Of a stretch of DNA of 64,000 nucleotides, positions 42,622 through 51,204 are shown one piece after another. Origin of the DNA: Dokdonella koreensis DS-123 (GTDB taxonomy: Bacteria > Pseudomonadota > Gammaproteobacteria > Xanthomonadales > Rhodanobacteraceae); the NCBI RefSeq assembly GCF_001632775.1, contig NZ_CP015249.1, forward strand, positions 4,134,686 to 4,198,685, read 5' to 3'. The notes below the pieces were generated by a model. That model saw only the letters and a list, made by a program, of their open reading frames with translations. It searched no databases and had not been told where the DNA came from. Position 1 is the first letter of the stretch, and each line of letters starts with the position of its first letter. A program made the position numbers and the translations under genes.

Positions 42622-43663
42622 CCCGGTAGCCCCGCTGCCCTACGCCCGCGCGCTCATCACCGGCATCGGCGGCCAGGACGGCGCCTTGCTGGCGCAGCAC
42701 CTGCTGGCCGCAGGGGTCGCCGTGGACGGCACCTACCGGCCCGGCGGCGCGACACCGGCCTGGCGGCTGGCAGAGCTGCGCATCGGTGCCGATCCCGGCC
42801 TGCGCCTGCATGCGCTGGACCTCGGCGACGCCGCCGCCTGCCGCGAGCTGGTCGCCGCCGTGCGCCCGCAGGCGATCTTCCACCTGGCCGGCCAGTCGCG
42901 CGTGGCCGATTCGTTCACCGATCCACTGGCCAGCATCGCCGCCAACGGCGGCTCGACCCTGCACCTGCTCGAAGCGTTGCGCAACGAAGCGCGCGACGCG
43001 CATTTCGTGCTGGCCGCCAGCGCCGAGATCTTCGGCCGGCCACGGCAGGCGCCGCAGGACGAGACCACGCCGCCGGCGCCGGCAACGCCCTACGGCGTCT
43101 CCAAGCTGCTCGCGCACACGGCGGTCGGTGCATGGCGGGCCAGCTACGGCCTGCGCGCGAGCAGCGCGATCCTGTTCAACCACGAGTCCGAATGGCGCGA
43201 CGAGGCCTTCGTCACGCGCAAGATCACACGCGCCGCCGCGCGCATCGCGCTCGGCCGCGAGGACGCGGTCGCGCTCGGCAACCTCGATGCCGAGCGCGAC
43301 TTCGGCTATGCGCCCGAGTACGTCGCCGCCCTGGCGGCGATGGCCGCCCAGCCGCACGGCGACGACTTCGTGCTGGCGAGCGGCCGGGCCGCGCGCATCC
43401 GCGCGTTCGCCACGCTGGCCTTCGCCGCCGCCGGCATCGCGCTGACCTGGCGCGGCAGCGGCGCGGAGGAAGTCGCCGTCGACGCGGCCGGCCGCGTGCG
43501 CGTGACGGTCGACCCGGGCCTGCTGCGCCCGGTCGATGCGGCGTTGCTGCTCGGCGACGCGGCCAAGGCGCGCCGCGTGCTCGGCTTCGCACCGCAGGTG
43601 GACCTGGCGGAACTGGCCCGGCGCATGGTGACGGCCGACCTCGAGCGCGAGGGCCGCGCATGA
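42614..43663 (+). CDS. gmd: GDP-mannose 4,6-dehydratase-like SDR enzyme
   Basis: 349 residues. The Rossmann motif is ITGIGGQDGALLAQHLL (15-31), with the G-Q-D-G typical of GDP-mannose dehydratases. The catalytic pair Y160/K164 is in PYGVSKLLAH, and the hallmark LFNHESEWRDEAFVTRKI begins at 187. The usual Thr/Ser triad position reads AASAEIFG (134-141). It should convert GDP-mannose to GDP-4-keto-6-deoxymannose, the precursor of rhamnose- or fucose-type sugars; an upstream GDP-mannose source is not in this window. The active-site environment is a little divergent, so a related reductase or epimerase cannot be excluded. Confidence 0.82.
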   Translation: MPDPVAPLPYARALITGIGGQDGALLAQHLLAAGVAVDGTYRPGGATPAWRLAELRIGADPGLRLHALDLGDAAACRELVAAVRPQAIFHLAGQSRVADSFTDPLASIAANGGSTLHLLEALRNEARDAHFVLAASAEIFGRPRQAPQDETTPPAPATPYGVSKLLAHTAVGAWRASYGLRASSAILFNHESEWRDEAFVTRKITRAAARIALGREDAVALGNLDAERDFGYAPEYVAALAAMAAQPHGDDFVLASGRAARIRAFATLAFAAAGIALTWRGSGAEEVAVDAAGRVRVTVDPGLLRPVDAALLLGDAAKARRVLGFAPQVDLAELARRMVTADLEREGRA

Positions 43664-44805
43664 AGGTGATCTTCAACGTCGATGCGATCACTGCGCCGCT
43701 GACCGGCATCGGCCGCTATGCGCTGGAGCTGGCACGCGGCCTGGCGCGCCACCGCGACATCGAGACGCTCAAGCTGTTCTCCGCCTACCACTGGGTCGAC
43801 GATCCGGAGCACGCGCTGCGCGCCAACCGCACGATAGCGACCTTGCGCAAGCGGCTGCCGTTCAAGACCGCGGCGCTGGAGCTCTACACGCAGATGCGCG
43901 GCACGCTGTTCCGCGCGCATACGCGGCGCATGCGCGGCTTCCTGCTGCACACGCCCAACTACGTGCTGATGCCGTTCGACGGGCCGATGCTGACGACCGT
44001 GCACGACCTGTCGTGGATGAACTACCCCGAGACGCACCCGGTCGAGCGCGTGCGCTTCATGGACCGGCACCTGCCGCCGTCGCTCGAACGCGCGCGCTTC
44101 ATCCTGACCGACTCGCAGTTCATCGCCGACGAAGCCGTCCAGCGCCTGGGCGTGCCGCGCACGAAGCTGCGCGTGATCCCGCTCGGCGTCGATCCGGTCT
44201 ATCGCCCGCGGCGGCCCGACGAGCTCGCCACCGCGCTGGCGCGGCACCAGTTGGAAGCCGGCCGCTACCTGCTGGTGGTCGCCACGCTGGAGCCGCGCAA
44301 GAACCTGGTCCGCCTGGTGCGCGCCTATGCGCTGCTGCCGGCGGCGCTGCGCGCTGCGTATCCGCTGGTCATCGTCGGCGCGCGCGGCTGGCTCAACCGC
44401 GAGCTGGAGCGCGTGCTCGGCCCGCTCGAAGCCGCCGGCGTCGCGCGCCGGCTCGGCTACGTCGACGAAGCGGACCTGCCGCTGATCTATGCCGGTGCCG
44501 GCGCCTTCGCGTTCCCGTCGCTGTACGAAGGTTTCGGCCTGCCGGTGCTCGAGGCGCTCGCCAGCGGCGTGCCGGTGCTGACGTCGAACGTCTCCTCGAT
44601 GCCGGAGGTCGCCGGCGACGCCGCGCTGACGATCGATCCGCTGGACGAGACCTCGATCCGCGACGGCCTGGTCCGTCTGCTGGAGGACGCACCGTGGCGC
44701 ACGCATGCAGCGCAGGCGGGCGTCGAGCGCGCACGCGCCTTTCCGTGGTCGCGCTGCGTCGAGGAAACCATCGCGGTCTACCGCGAGGCCTTGGCCGACG
44801 GCTGA
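43660..44805 (+). CDS. GT4-family mannosyl/rhamnosyl-type glycosyltransferase
   Basis: 381 residues; overlaps the dehydratase gene by ATGA. N-terminal MKVIFNVDAITAPLTGIGRY and DLSWMNYPETHP are typical of GT4 enzymes acting on GDP-sugars (WbdA/MtfA type). Donor site: LLVVATLEPRKNLVRLVRAY, then SLYEGFGLPVLEALASGVPV (E-x7-E). Coupling to the gmd-like gene suggests use of a GDP-deoxysugar. It is the last gene of the operon. The 285 bp after it, up to the Fur-type promoter, hold no gene I can see. Confidence 0.9.
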   Translation: MKVIFNVDAITAPLTGIGRYALELARGLARHRDIETLKLFSAYHWVDDPEHALRANRTIATLRKRLPFKTAALELYTQMRGTLFRAHTRRMRGFLLHTPNYVLMPFDGPMLTTVHDLSWMNYPETHPVERVRFMDRHLPPSLERARFILTDSQFIADEAVQRLGVPRTKLRVIPLGVDPVYRPRRPDELATALARHQLEAGRYLLVVATLEPRKNLVRLVRAYALLPAALRAAYPLVIVGARGWLNRELERVLGPLEAAGVARRLGYVDEADLPLIYAGAGAFAFPSLYEGFGLPVLEALASGVPVLTSNVSSMPEVAGDAALTIDPLDETSIRDGLVRLLEDAPWRTHAAQAGVERARAFPWSRCVEETIAVYREALADG

Positions 44806-45089
44806 CCGGCCTCGCGCGCGTCGGGTGTTCCTGCGTGCCGTACGGCGCCGCAAGGTGTTCGCTACGAGGCTGCCTGCAGCGAAGGCCGTCGGCATCCCGG
44901 CGTGCCCTGTAACGGGAACCGTGCCCGGCCTGACTCGGCGACGCTCGGGTCGATGAGAACCCCCGGCGATGCCTGCCGGACGCGCATGCGTTCTCCCGGA
45001 TGCGCGAGGCCAGGCGCCGGATGGCGCCCGCGTCGGGATCCGACCCGGGTCCGGCCCGGGGCGTCCGGAAAGCGCAGGGATGCGGCCTG

Positions 45090-45118
45090 TTGACACTCAA
45101 ATGAGAATCGTTATCATT
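45090..45118 (+). promoter_or_regulatory. Fur-controlled promoter of hemP
   Basis: TTGACA at 45090-45095 and TATCAT at 45112-45117 form a strong promoter with a 16-bp spacer. The 19-bp stretch AATGAGAATCGTTATCATT (45100-45118) is a good match to the Fur box and covers the -10. Iron-replete repression is therefore expected. Confidence 0.85.
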
Positions 45119-45148
45119 CACGACACCTCTCGCAACAGGAACGGTTCC

Positions 45149-45370
45149 ATGCTCACGACGTCCAGCCTCTCCACGGGATCGGCGCACGATGCCGCTCCGG
45201 TTCGCATCGCCACCGCCGACAGCCCACGCCCGCCGCGCGCCGAACAGCGCGCCCCGCGCATCGACAGCCAGCGCCTCCTCTCCGGTGGCCGTGAGCTGGT
45301 CATCGATCACGCCGGCCAGGAATACCGGCTGCGGCTGACCCGCAACGACAAGCTGATCCTCACCAAATAG
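45149..45370 (+). CDS. hemP: Hemin uptake protein HemP
   Basis: 73 residues; the ATG follows AACAGGA. The C-terminal 38 residues are the HemP family domain: RIDSQRLLSGGRELVIDHAG, then EYRLRLTRNDKLILTK. The first 35 residues are variable. HemP is a small protein required for, or regulating, heme receptor expression in several proteobacteria. A Fur box sits directly upstream. No heme receptor gene is in the window; unknown genes and a DUF6607 gene follow. Confidence 0.92.
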   Translation: MLTTSSLSTGSAHDAAPVRIATADSPRPPRAEQRAPRIDSQRLLSGGRELVIDHAGQEYRLRLTRNDKLILTK

Positions 45371-45627
45371 GTTCGCCCGGCCCGCAGCGGCCGATGTCCC
45401 GGATCTGCGGCGGCGCTCCCCCGCGCGTCCGCATACGCTCCAACGTCGCCTAGCCAGCCGGAAACCGTCCCGCCATCCACGGTTGCCATGCCAGCCAGCG
45501 CTCCGTTCGGAACTCCCCGGCGTCGCCGGTCCGCGGCCGCGCGCGCCATGCCCCGCCCGGCGGGGCGGCGCTCGATTCGATCCGCCATCGACCGGCCGGA
45601 CCCTTGGCCTCCAGGCAGGAAACACGC

Positions 45628-46296
45628 ATGAGCGACGGCTACCCGCTTCACGATCCAGCGCTGTCGTGGGAGCCGGCCACGACCGGCTTCGACCCGTTGC
45701 CGGCCGCCAACGACGCACCCTCGCCGGTTCGCGACGACGACCTGGTCCGCCTGGCCGACTGGCTGCCACGCCTGGGGCCGGTGCTGTGGATCCATCGGGA
45801 TCCGCGTCCGTCGCCGCACGAACGCGCCTGCATGACCGCGCGCGGCGTGATGCTGCTCGATCATCCTGCGTTGTCCGCGCTCGCGCGCAGCACCCAGGTC
45901 GTCGCCGGCTCCGCCGTGACGCCGCAGGGTCCGCGCGAATGGCTGGCCGTGCGTGACGTGCAAGGCCGTGCCCAGGCCAAGCTGTTCCTGCTGCCCGACA
46001 CCGACTACCTCGCCTGGGATCGCCTGCTCGCCGATCTCGGCAACCGGACCGACGAGGAGCCGATCGGCAGCGGCAGCCGCTGGCAGGCACCGATCACCTA
46101 CCTGCGCGGCGCACTGGCACGGCTGGGTACGCCGTGGCGCGCGAGCGTCCTGACGGTATCGGTCAACCGCCTGCCGTGGCTGCACGCGCTCGGCGCGCGG
46201 CCACCGGCGGCGATCTCGCCGCTGGGCCTGGCACTCGCCCGGCTGATCGCCACCGACGAACGCGCCGACTGGGCCGGTGCCCCGGTGTCCGTCTGA
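45628..46296 (+). CDS. Unknown protein, possibly HemS/HmuS-like half domain
   Basis: 222 residues from ATG 45628 with AGGA upstream. Soluble, no signal peptide. The stretch WLAVRDVQGRAQAKLFLLPD, then TDYLAWDRLLADLG, recalls the strand-helix at the end of a HemS/ChuX repeat (FFDxxGxAVxKxYL-x-DxxxF), and its place after hemP fits a heme-handling role. The family is not recognised firmly. It begins 257 bp after hemP; that gap shows no gene. Confidence 0.55.
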   Translation: MSDGYPLHDPALSWEPATTGFDPLPAANDAPSPVRDDDLVRLADWLPRLGPVLWIHRDPRPSPHERACMTARGVMLLDHPALSALARSTQVVAGSAVTPQGPREWLAVRDVQGRAQAKLFLLPDTDYLAWDRLLADLGNRTDEEPIGSGSRWQAPITYLRGALARLGTPWRASVLTVSVNRLPWLHALGARPPAAISPLGLALARLIATDERADWAGAPVSV

Positions 46297-46408
46297 TCGT
46301 GCATCGTCCGTCGCGCCCCGGCGGCCGCCCGGTCGCATCACGCCACCGCTCCCTGCGCCCCTTGCCGCCGGCGCAGGAGCGTCCTTTTTCGTTCCCCGAG
46401 GATTGAAC

Positions 46409-47446
46409 ATGCGCCTGCTCGCCATCGCCGCATCGGCCCTAGCCCTCACCGCCTGCGCCGGCACCGCCCCCAAGAAACCGGCCGGCGCGACGGCCGCCAC
46501 GCTGCCCGCCGCACCGGCCGTCTACACGCGTCCCTGCGCCGGCCTGCCGCCCACCGCGCAGAACACCTTCGAATGCGACCGGCGCAGCATCCTGGCGATG
46601 GCCGGCGAGTTTCGCGTGCGCTTCACGTTCGACGAGACCGCTGCGCTCGCGCCGGGCTACCAGCCCAAGGCACCGCAACGCTCGGGCGGCACCGAGCTGG
46701 TCGAGGTCGTCAGCGACGACGGCGCCAGCATCGTGCTGCAGCACATCCTGGTCATGAAGATGGGCGAGGATGTCCACGTCATCAAACACTGGCGCCAGGA
46801 CTGGCACTACCAGCCGACGCAGATCCTGCGCTATCGGGGCAACGGCCGCTTCCAGACCGAGCCCGTCGCCGCCACCGATGCCGAAGGCGCCTGGTCGCAG
46901 GTGGTCTATGAAGTGGATGACGCGCCCCGGTATGCCGGCATCGGCCGCTGGCGCCACGACGCGGGCGTGGATGCCTGGGAATCGGACCTCACGCGCCGGC
47001 CGCTGCCGCGCCGCGAGTTCACCAAGCGCAGCGACTACCAGGCGCTGGACGTTATCAACCGCCACACGCTGACGCCGGCCGGCTGGGTGCACGAGCAGGA
47101 CAACACCAAGGTCGTCCTGCGCGCCGACGGCACCGAACAGGCGCTGGCGCGCGAGCACGGCATCAACAGCTACACACGCATCACCGACCACGACTTCGGC
47201 CCGGGCCGCGCGTACTGGCGCAAGACGAAGGCCTACTGGGCCGACGTGCGCGCCGAATGGGCACGCGGCTTCGCGCTGCACCCCAGCTTCGTGCTGAGCC
47301 CGGAGCCGAACGGCGAGCCGCGCATCACCGAATTCTTCGCGCAGGCCGAGCGTGCCGGCAACGGCGAGACCGTCAGCCGTGCCGAGATCGACGCGGTGAT
47401 GACACGCTACGGACTGGCGCTGACCGAAGAATCGATCACGCCGTAA
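46409..47446 (+). CDS. DUF6607 lipoprotein, heme-locus associated
   Basis: 345 residues. The signal ends in a lipobox (LALTAC, C16). The body fits DUF6607: SILAMAGEFRVRFTFDETAA, HVIKHWRQDWHYQPTQILRY, QVVYEVDDAPRYAGIGRWRH and YTRITDHDFGPGRAYW. This family typically sits beside hemP and TonB-dependent heme receptors and is iron-regulated. The function is unproven; an outer-membrane step of heme use is plausible. A hairpin terminator follows. Confidence 0.85.
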   Translation: MRLLAIAASALALTACAGTAPKKPAGATAATLPAAPAVYTRPCAGLPPTAQNTFECDRRSILAMAGEFRVRFTFDETAALAPGYQPKAPQRSGGTELVEVVSDDGASIVLQHILVMKMGEDVHVIKHWRQDWHYQPTQILRYRGNGRFQTEPVAATDAEGAWSQVVYEVDDAPRYAGIGRWRHDAGVDAWESDLTRRPLPRREFTKRSDYQALDVINRHTLTPAGWVHEQDNTKVVLRADGTEQALAREHGINSYTRITDHDFGPGRAYWRKTKAYWADVRAEWARGFALHPSFVLSPEPNGEPRITEFFAQAERAGNGETVSRAEIDAVMTRYGLALTEESITP

Positions 47447-47455
47447 CGTCGGCTG

Positions 47456-47489
47456 CCGTCGCGCCAGCCGGCACGGTACGGCGCGACGG
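47456..47489 (+). terminator. Terminator after the hemP/DUF6607 locus
   Basis: CCGTCGCGCC (47456-47465) pairs perfectly with GGCGCGACGG (47480-47489) around a 14-base loop, followed by TTCTCTTC. It starts 10 bp after the DUF6607 stop codon. Confidence 0.75.
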
Positions 47490-47701
47490 TTCTCTTCGGA
47501 ACGGCGGCGCCACGGCGTCCTCGGCTACACCGGGGGTCGATGCGCGACCGCCCGCGCAAGCTCCGGCCCGGTGCGCGATGCGGTACGACGCCTTCGTCTC
47601 GCGCGCATGACCTGAAGCCCGCCGCCGGTATACTCGTGCACGGACGACCCGTGGCAGCGCGATCGCCTGCCGGCACCCGTCCGCCAACTGGGGGAAAACT
47701 C

Positions 47702-48067
47702 ATGTCGCATCCGATTCGCAGCGCATCGATGCTGCCGCTCGCATTCGTCCTGGCTGCCACCGCGGCACTGGCCGCCAAGGGTGATTCGAAGGTCATCTTC
47801 GTCAACCAGTCGAACTGGTCGATCAACGAGCTGTACTTCGCGCCGACCAGCGACTCGGACTGGGGCGAGGACCATCTGGGCAAGCACACGCTCGCCAAAG
47901 GCGATCAGCTGACGCTGACGGGCGTGGCCTGCGGCACCTGGGACGTCAGGGTCGTCGACGAAGACGGCGACGAGTGCATCGTCGAAAGCGTCGATCTGTG
48001 CGGCGACACCGACAAGTGGGTCATCAAGGACAGCGACCTGCTCGCCTGCCAGGCCGCGACCGAATGA
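47702..48067 (+). CDS. Small secreted beta-sandwich protein
   Basis: 121 residues, GGGGGA upstream of ATG 47702. Signal peptide 1-24 (FVLAATAALA). The mature part (KVIFVNQSNWSINELYFAPT, then GTWDVRVVDEDGDECIVESV) reads as a compact beta sandwich with three or four cysteines. Homologues of this type (small periplasmic proteins responding to salt or metal) are common in environmental proteobacteria. No function is assigned. It is probably transcribed alone; the DUF3703 gene starts 64 bp later. Confidence 0.75.
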   Translation: MSHPIRSASMLPLAFVLAATAALAAKGDSKVIFVNQSNWSINELYFAPTSDSDWGEDHLGKHTLAKGDQLTLTGVACGTWDVRVVDEDGDECIVESVDLCGDTDKWVIKDSDLLACQAATE

Positions 48068-48131
48068 TGTTTCGGCGCCGGGCGCCGGCAGCCCTGGGCC
48101 GCCGGTGCTGACCGATTCGAGGAAGACCTCC

Positions 48132-48494
48132 ATGCCCTCTTTCACGCGCGCGATCCGCCCCTACGTCGACGCCGAACTGCAGGCCGCGGATCGCGCGCTT
48201 GCCGAGGACGATGCGACGCGCGCCTTCGTCCATCTGGAACGTGCGCATGTACTCGGGCAAGCCTCGACGATCGAACACGTCCGTGTGCACGTGCGCATGT
48301 TGTACTGGGGCTTCGCACAGCGGAATCTGCGCGAAGTCCTGGGCCAGCTGCTGCGCATCGCCGGCGCGGCGACCAAGACCGTATTCGGCCTGGTGCCGCA
48401 CGGCAATACCGGCGGTGCCGACATCAGCCCATTCCGACGCATGCCGGTTCCGCCCGATCTGGACGCGCTGATCAGGCACGCTCGCGAGCGTTGA
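48132..48494 (+). CDS. DUF3703 family protein
   Basis: 120 residues. Family blocks are clear: AFVHLERAHVLGQASTIEHV, RVHVRMLYWGFAQRNLREVL and GQLLRI, then LVPHGNTGGADISPFRRMPV. Soluble and helical with several histidines. DUF3703 genes are often found with metal-efflux genes, and the His-rich HVRVH pattern hints at metal binding, but no such neighbour is here. From 48495 to 48783 (289 bp) I see no gene. Confidence 0.88.
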   Translation: MPSFTRAIRPYVDAELQAADRALAEDDATRAFVHLERAHVLGQASTIEHVRVHVRMLYWGFAQRNLREVLGQLLRIAGAATKTVFGLVPHGNTGGADISPFRRMPVPPDLDALIRHARER

Positions 48495-48783
48495 TTCGGC
48501 ACACGACCGCCGTATCGCCGCTCCAATCACTCAACGTGGCGCCGATCCGACACGGCGCGCCAGAATACGCGGCGAAACCGGGTGCCAGAAACGCACGGCA
48601 ACCCGAGGATTGTCCTGTTCGGCTGGTCTTGCACGGCGAGCTTCCGGGCTGCCGTGACGATCGGGTCGCTCGTGCGAAACCTTGCGTGCATGCGGGTTCA
48701 TCGGTCGCACGGCGACCTTCGACGAGAAGGTATGTCCCGGCGCTTCCTCGGCGTCCGGCAGCCGCTTGGACCGGGACGGGGCT

Positions 48784-49689
48784 TCAGCCTGGACACCTTC
48801 CGGCGGCCGCCTGGTCCAGCGCACGCGGCCGACTGACCGCGGCAATGAGCGTGTAGCTGACGACGAGCAGCAGGAACCACGAGCCGAGCTTGCCCAGCCT
48901 CACCATCGACCAACCATGGGTCTGGTGCGGATACGTCCACGTGCGAGTCCACGTGCCGAGATTCTCGGCGATCCAGACAAACAGCGCGACGAGAAAGAGA
49001 CCGAGCAGGAGCGGCATGCGTCGATGCACCCGCCAGATGCGGTAGTGCACCCAGCAACGACCGAACAGCACGGCGCTGGCGGCGAACAGAGCGACCCGCA
49101 GGTCGATGAACCGGTGATGCGTATAGAAGTTCACGTAGATCGCGAGAGCGAGCAGGCCGAGCGCCCAGATCGGCGGATGTCGCGTGAAGCGGAAATCGAA
49201 CAGGCGCCAGCATCGCGCAATGTAGCTGCCGATCGCGGCGTACATGAAGCCCGAGAACAACGGCACTCCGCCAATGCGGAACAGGCCGGCCTCCGGATAC
49301 GACCAGGAGCCGACCTCGGTCTTGAACACCTCCATCGCGGTACCGATGAGGTGGTACATCAGGATCACCTTGGCCTCTTCGACGGTCTCCAACCGGCTGC
49401 CGAGGAGAATGCCCTGGATCGTGAGCGCCGCGAGGAACAGGAAGTCATAGCGCGTCACGTACGCGTCGTGCGGGTAGTACAGGTGCGTCGCCACGATCAA
49501 CGCGACCATCGCCCCGCCGAACACGCAGGCCCAGGCCTGCTTGCAGCCGAAGATCAGGAACTCGGCGATACCCTCGGCAAGGCGATGACCGCGGGTGTGT
49601 GGACGCGGGCGCTTCCGGGCCGCGAGAACGCGCGCAATCGACGACCGCGTCAAGGCAGCGGTAAAACGCGGTTCGCGCATTAGGCGCAT
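48784..49689 (-). CDS. DUF817 integral membrane protein
   Basis: 301 residues from ATG 49689; an ATG three codons downstream is possible. About eight membrane helices. DUF817 signature stretches: EFLIFGCKQAWACVFGGAMV, YDFLFLAALTIQGILLGSRL, ILMYHLIGTAMEVFKTEVGS, IGGVPLFSGFMYAAIGSYIA and WIAENLGTWTRTWTYPHQ. Function unknown; the conserved polar residues in helices (H, E, K) suggest a substrate or cofactor site. No partner gene is adjacent. Confidence 0.88.
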   Translation of the reverse strand: MRLMREPRFTAALTRSSIARVLAARKRPRPHTRGHRLAEGIAEFLIFGCKQAWACVFGGAMVALIVATHLYYPHDAYVTRYDFLFLAALTIQGILLGSRLETVEEAKVILMYHLIGTAMEVFKTEVGSWSYPEAGLFRIGGVPLFSGFMYAAIGSYIARCWRLFDFRFTRHPPIWALGLLALAIYVNFYTHHRFIDLRVALFAASAVLFGRCWVHYRIWRVHRRMPLLLGLFLVALFVWIAENLGTWTRTWTYPHQTHGWSMVRLGKLGSWFLLLVVSYTLIAAVSRPRALDQAAAGRCPG

Positions 49690-49870
49690 GTGGAAGGTCC
49701 GCCCGGTTCGACCGCCGCAGTTCAACGCGAATCTGCGCGACGGCGGCGACGGTGAAATGGCGTTCTTCTGACATCGGCGGGCAGCGCGCGGGCAATTGCG
49801 TCTTCACCGGCCCGCGCGCCGGTTCGTGGATCGCCTGCTCTGGCAGACGTGGGCAGGTTGCGCGCCCGCG

Positions 49871-50962
49871 TCAGTACCACTCCAGCAACGAAATCCCCAC
49901 GCCGAAGTACCAGGCGCGGTGGTTGTAGTCGATCAGGCTTTCACCGTAGCCGTGGAACACCTGCACGTGGCCGCGCAGCTCCTCGGCGATCGGGAAGCCC
50001 CAGTCGAACTGTGCCGCACCGTGCCAGTCGCCCTTGAACGAGTTGCGGACCAGCAGCGACAGCTGATGCCGGTTCGTCACGCGGATCAGCTGCACCTCGC
50101 CGCGGCCGATGTAGTCGCTGATGTCGGGGTTGTCGTCGTCGTGGCGGCTTTCGGGAATGCGGTACCAGGGACGCAGGTTGAGGGTCCAGCCGTCGCGCTC
50201 GAAGCCGACGTTGCCGACGATGCGGTTCCAGCTGCGCGAGAACGGATCGCCGCGGCCGTTGGACTGGTGCACGGCACCGATGCCGAGCAGGCGGCCCTTC
50301 CAGCCGAACAGGTCGTAGTTGGTGCGGAAGATCAGGTTGACGTCGGGCTCGTAGTTGGTCTCGCGGAACGGGCGCGAGGTGGCGCTGTTGAAGACCTGCC
50401 AGTGCGAGACCTGGGTGTAGCCGGTCCACAGGTCGCCGTTGTCGCCGAAGATGTTCTCCCACAGCTTCGCCTTGAAGCTCAGCTGGAACTTGAGCTCGGA
50501 CCGGTCGATGTCGAGCGCGTCGGTGACCTGGTTGTCGGGCGAGGGAGACCCGGGCTCACGGTTGAGGCTGGTCGCGTAGAACGCCGGCAGCAGGTAGACG
50601 GGACGGTAGGCGCGCAGGTGGAACGTGCCGAGCTTGGAGTCCGGATCCAGCTCCCAGCGCGAGTCGAGCAACGAGACCCGGGGCTTGGGTTGCAGGCCGG
50701 TGTCGTGCCGGAAGACCTCGGGTGCGGCCTTGGCGGTCTTCGATGCGGGCTCCAGGGCTTCGGGCGGCGCGTCGGCGATCACGCCGGGGGGCAGTTCCTT
50801 GCGCCCGGCGGCGACGTCATAGCAGGCCAGGCGCGTGCTGGCGTCGGCGATCCCGACGCACTGCGAAAGATCGACTTCGGCCGCAATGGCCGGCCATGCG
50901 GCGAGCGCCAGGGCGCCGAGCGCGGCGGAGGGGACGCGGCAACGCGCGGTACTCGGGGACAT
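49871..50962 (-). CDS. pldA: Outer membrane phospholipase A (OMPLA)
   Basis: 363 residues; ATG 50962 has GGAG upstream and opens a signal peptide (ALALAAWPAIAA). A short N-terminal extension (30-95) precedes the 12-strand barrel (TFHLRAYRPVYLLPAFYATS onward). The catalytic set is H232 and S234 in AVHQSNGR and N246 in SRSWNRI, with the same 12-residue S-to-N spacing as the E. coli enzyme. The C-terminus ends in an aromatic strand (LLEWY), a normal barrel-assembly signal. It hydrolyses phospholipids that reach the outer leaflet. Single gene. Confidence 0.93.
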   Translation of the reverse strand: MSPSTARCRVPSAALGALALAAWPAIAAEVDLSQCVGIADASTRLACYDVAAGRKELPPGVIADAPPEALEPASKTAKAAPEVFRHDTGLQPKPRVSLLDSRWELDPDSKLGTFHLRAYRPVYLLPAFYATSLNREPGSPSPDNQVTDALDIDRSELKFQLSFKAKLWENIFGDNGDLWTGYTQVSHWQVFNSATSRPFRETNYEPDVNLIFRTNYDLFGWKGRLLGIGAVHQSNGRGDPFSRSWNRIVGNVGFERDGWTLNLRPWYRIPESRHDDDNPDISDYIGRGEVQLIRVTNRHQLSLLVRNSFKGDWHGAAQFDWGFPIAEELRGHVQVFHGYGESLIDYNHRAWYFGVGISLLEWY

Positions 50963-51204
50963 CGCAGCACTCCGGCATGAACTTGCAGGCGAGGGCGTGG
51001 CCTGCATAATGCGACGCTATCGACTTCGCAGGGACAGGGCAAGCAGGCTTGCAGCGGGTTTGCGGCCGCACCGCCCATGCCGATCCGTACCGGATCGCGA
51101 TCGAAGCCGGTCCAAGGCGCGCGCCCGGCGCGACGTCATCCCCAGGCCCTGCTCTGCCCCTCGCGGATGCGGCCGCCCGCCCCAAACGACGGAGGACCTC
51201 CTTC

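Noticed and set aside
47525-48145. A minus-strand frame opposite the small secreted protein
   Set aside because: Antisense to a gene with a ribosome site and signal peptide; no features of its own.
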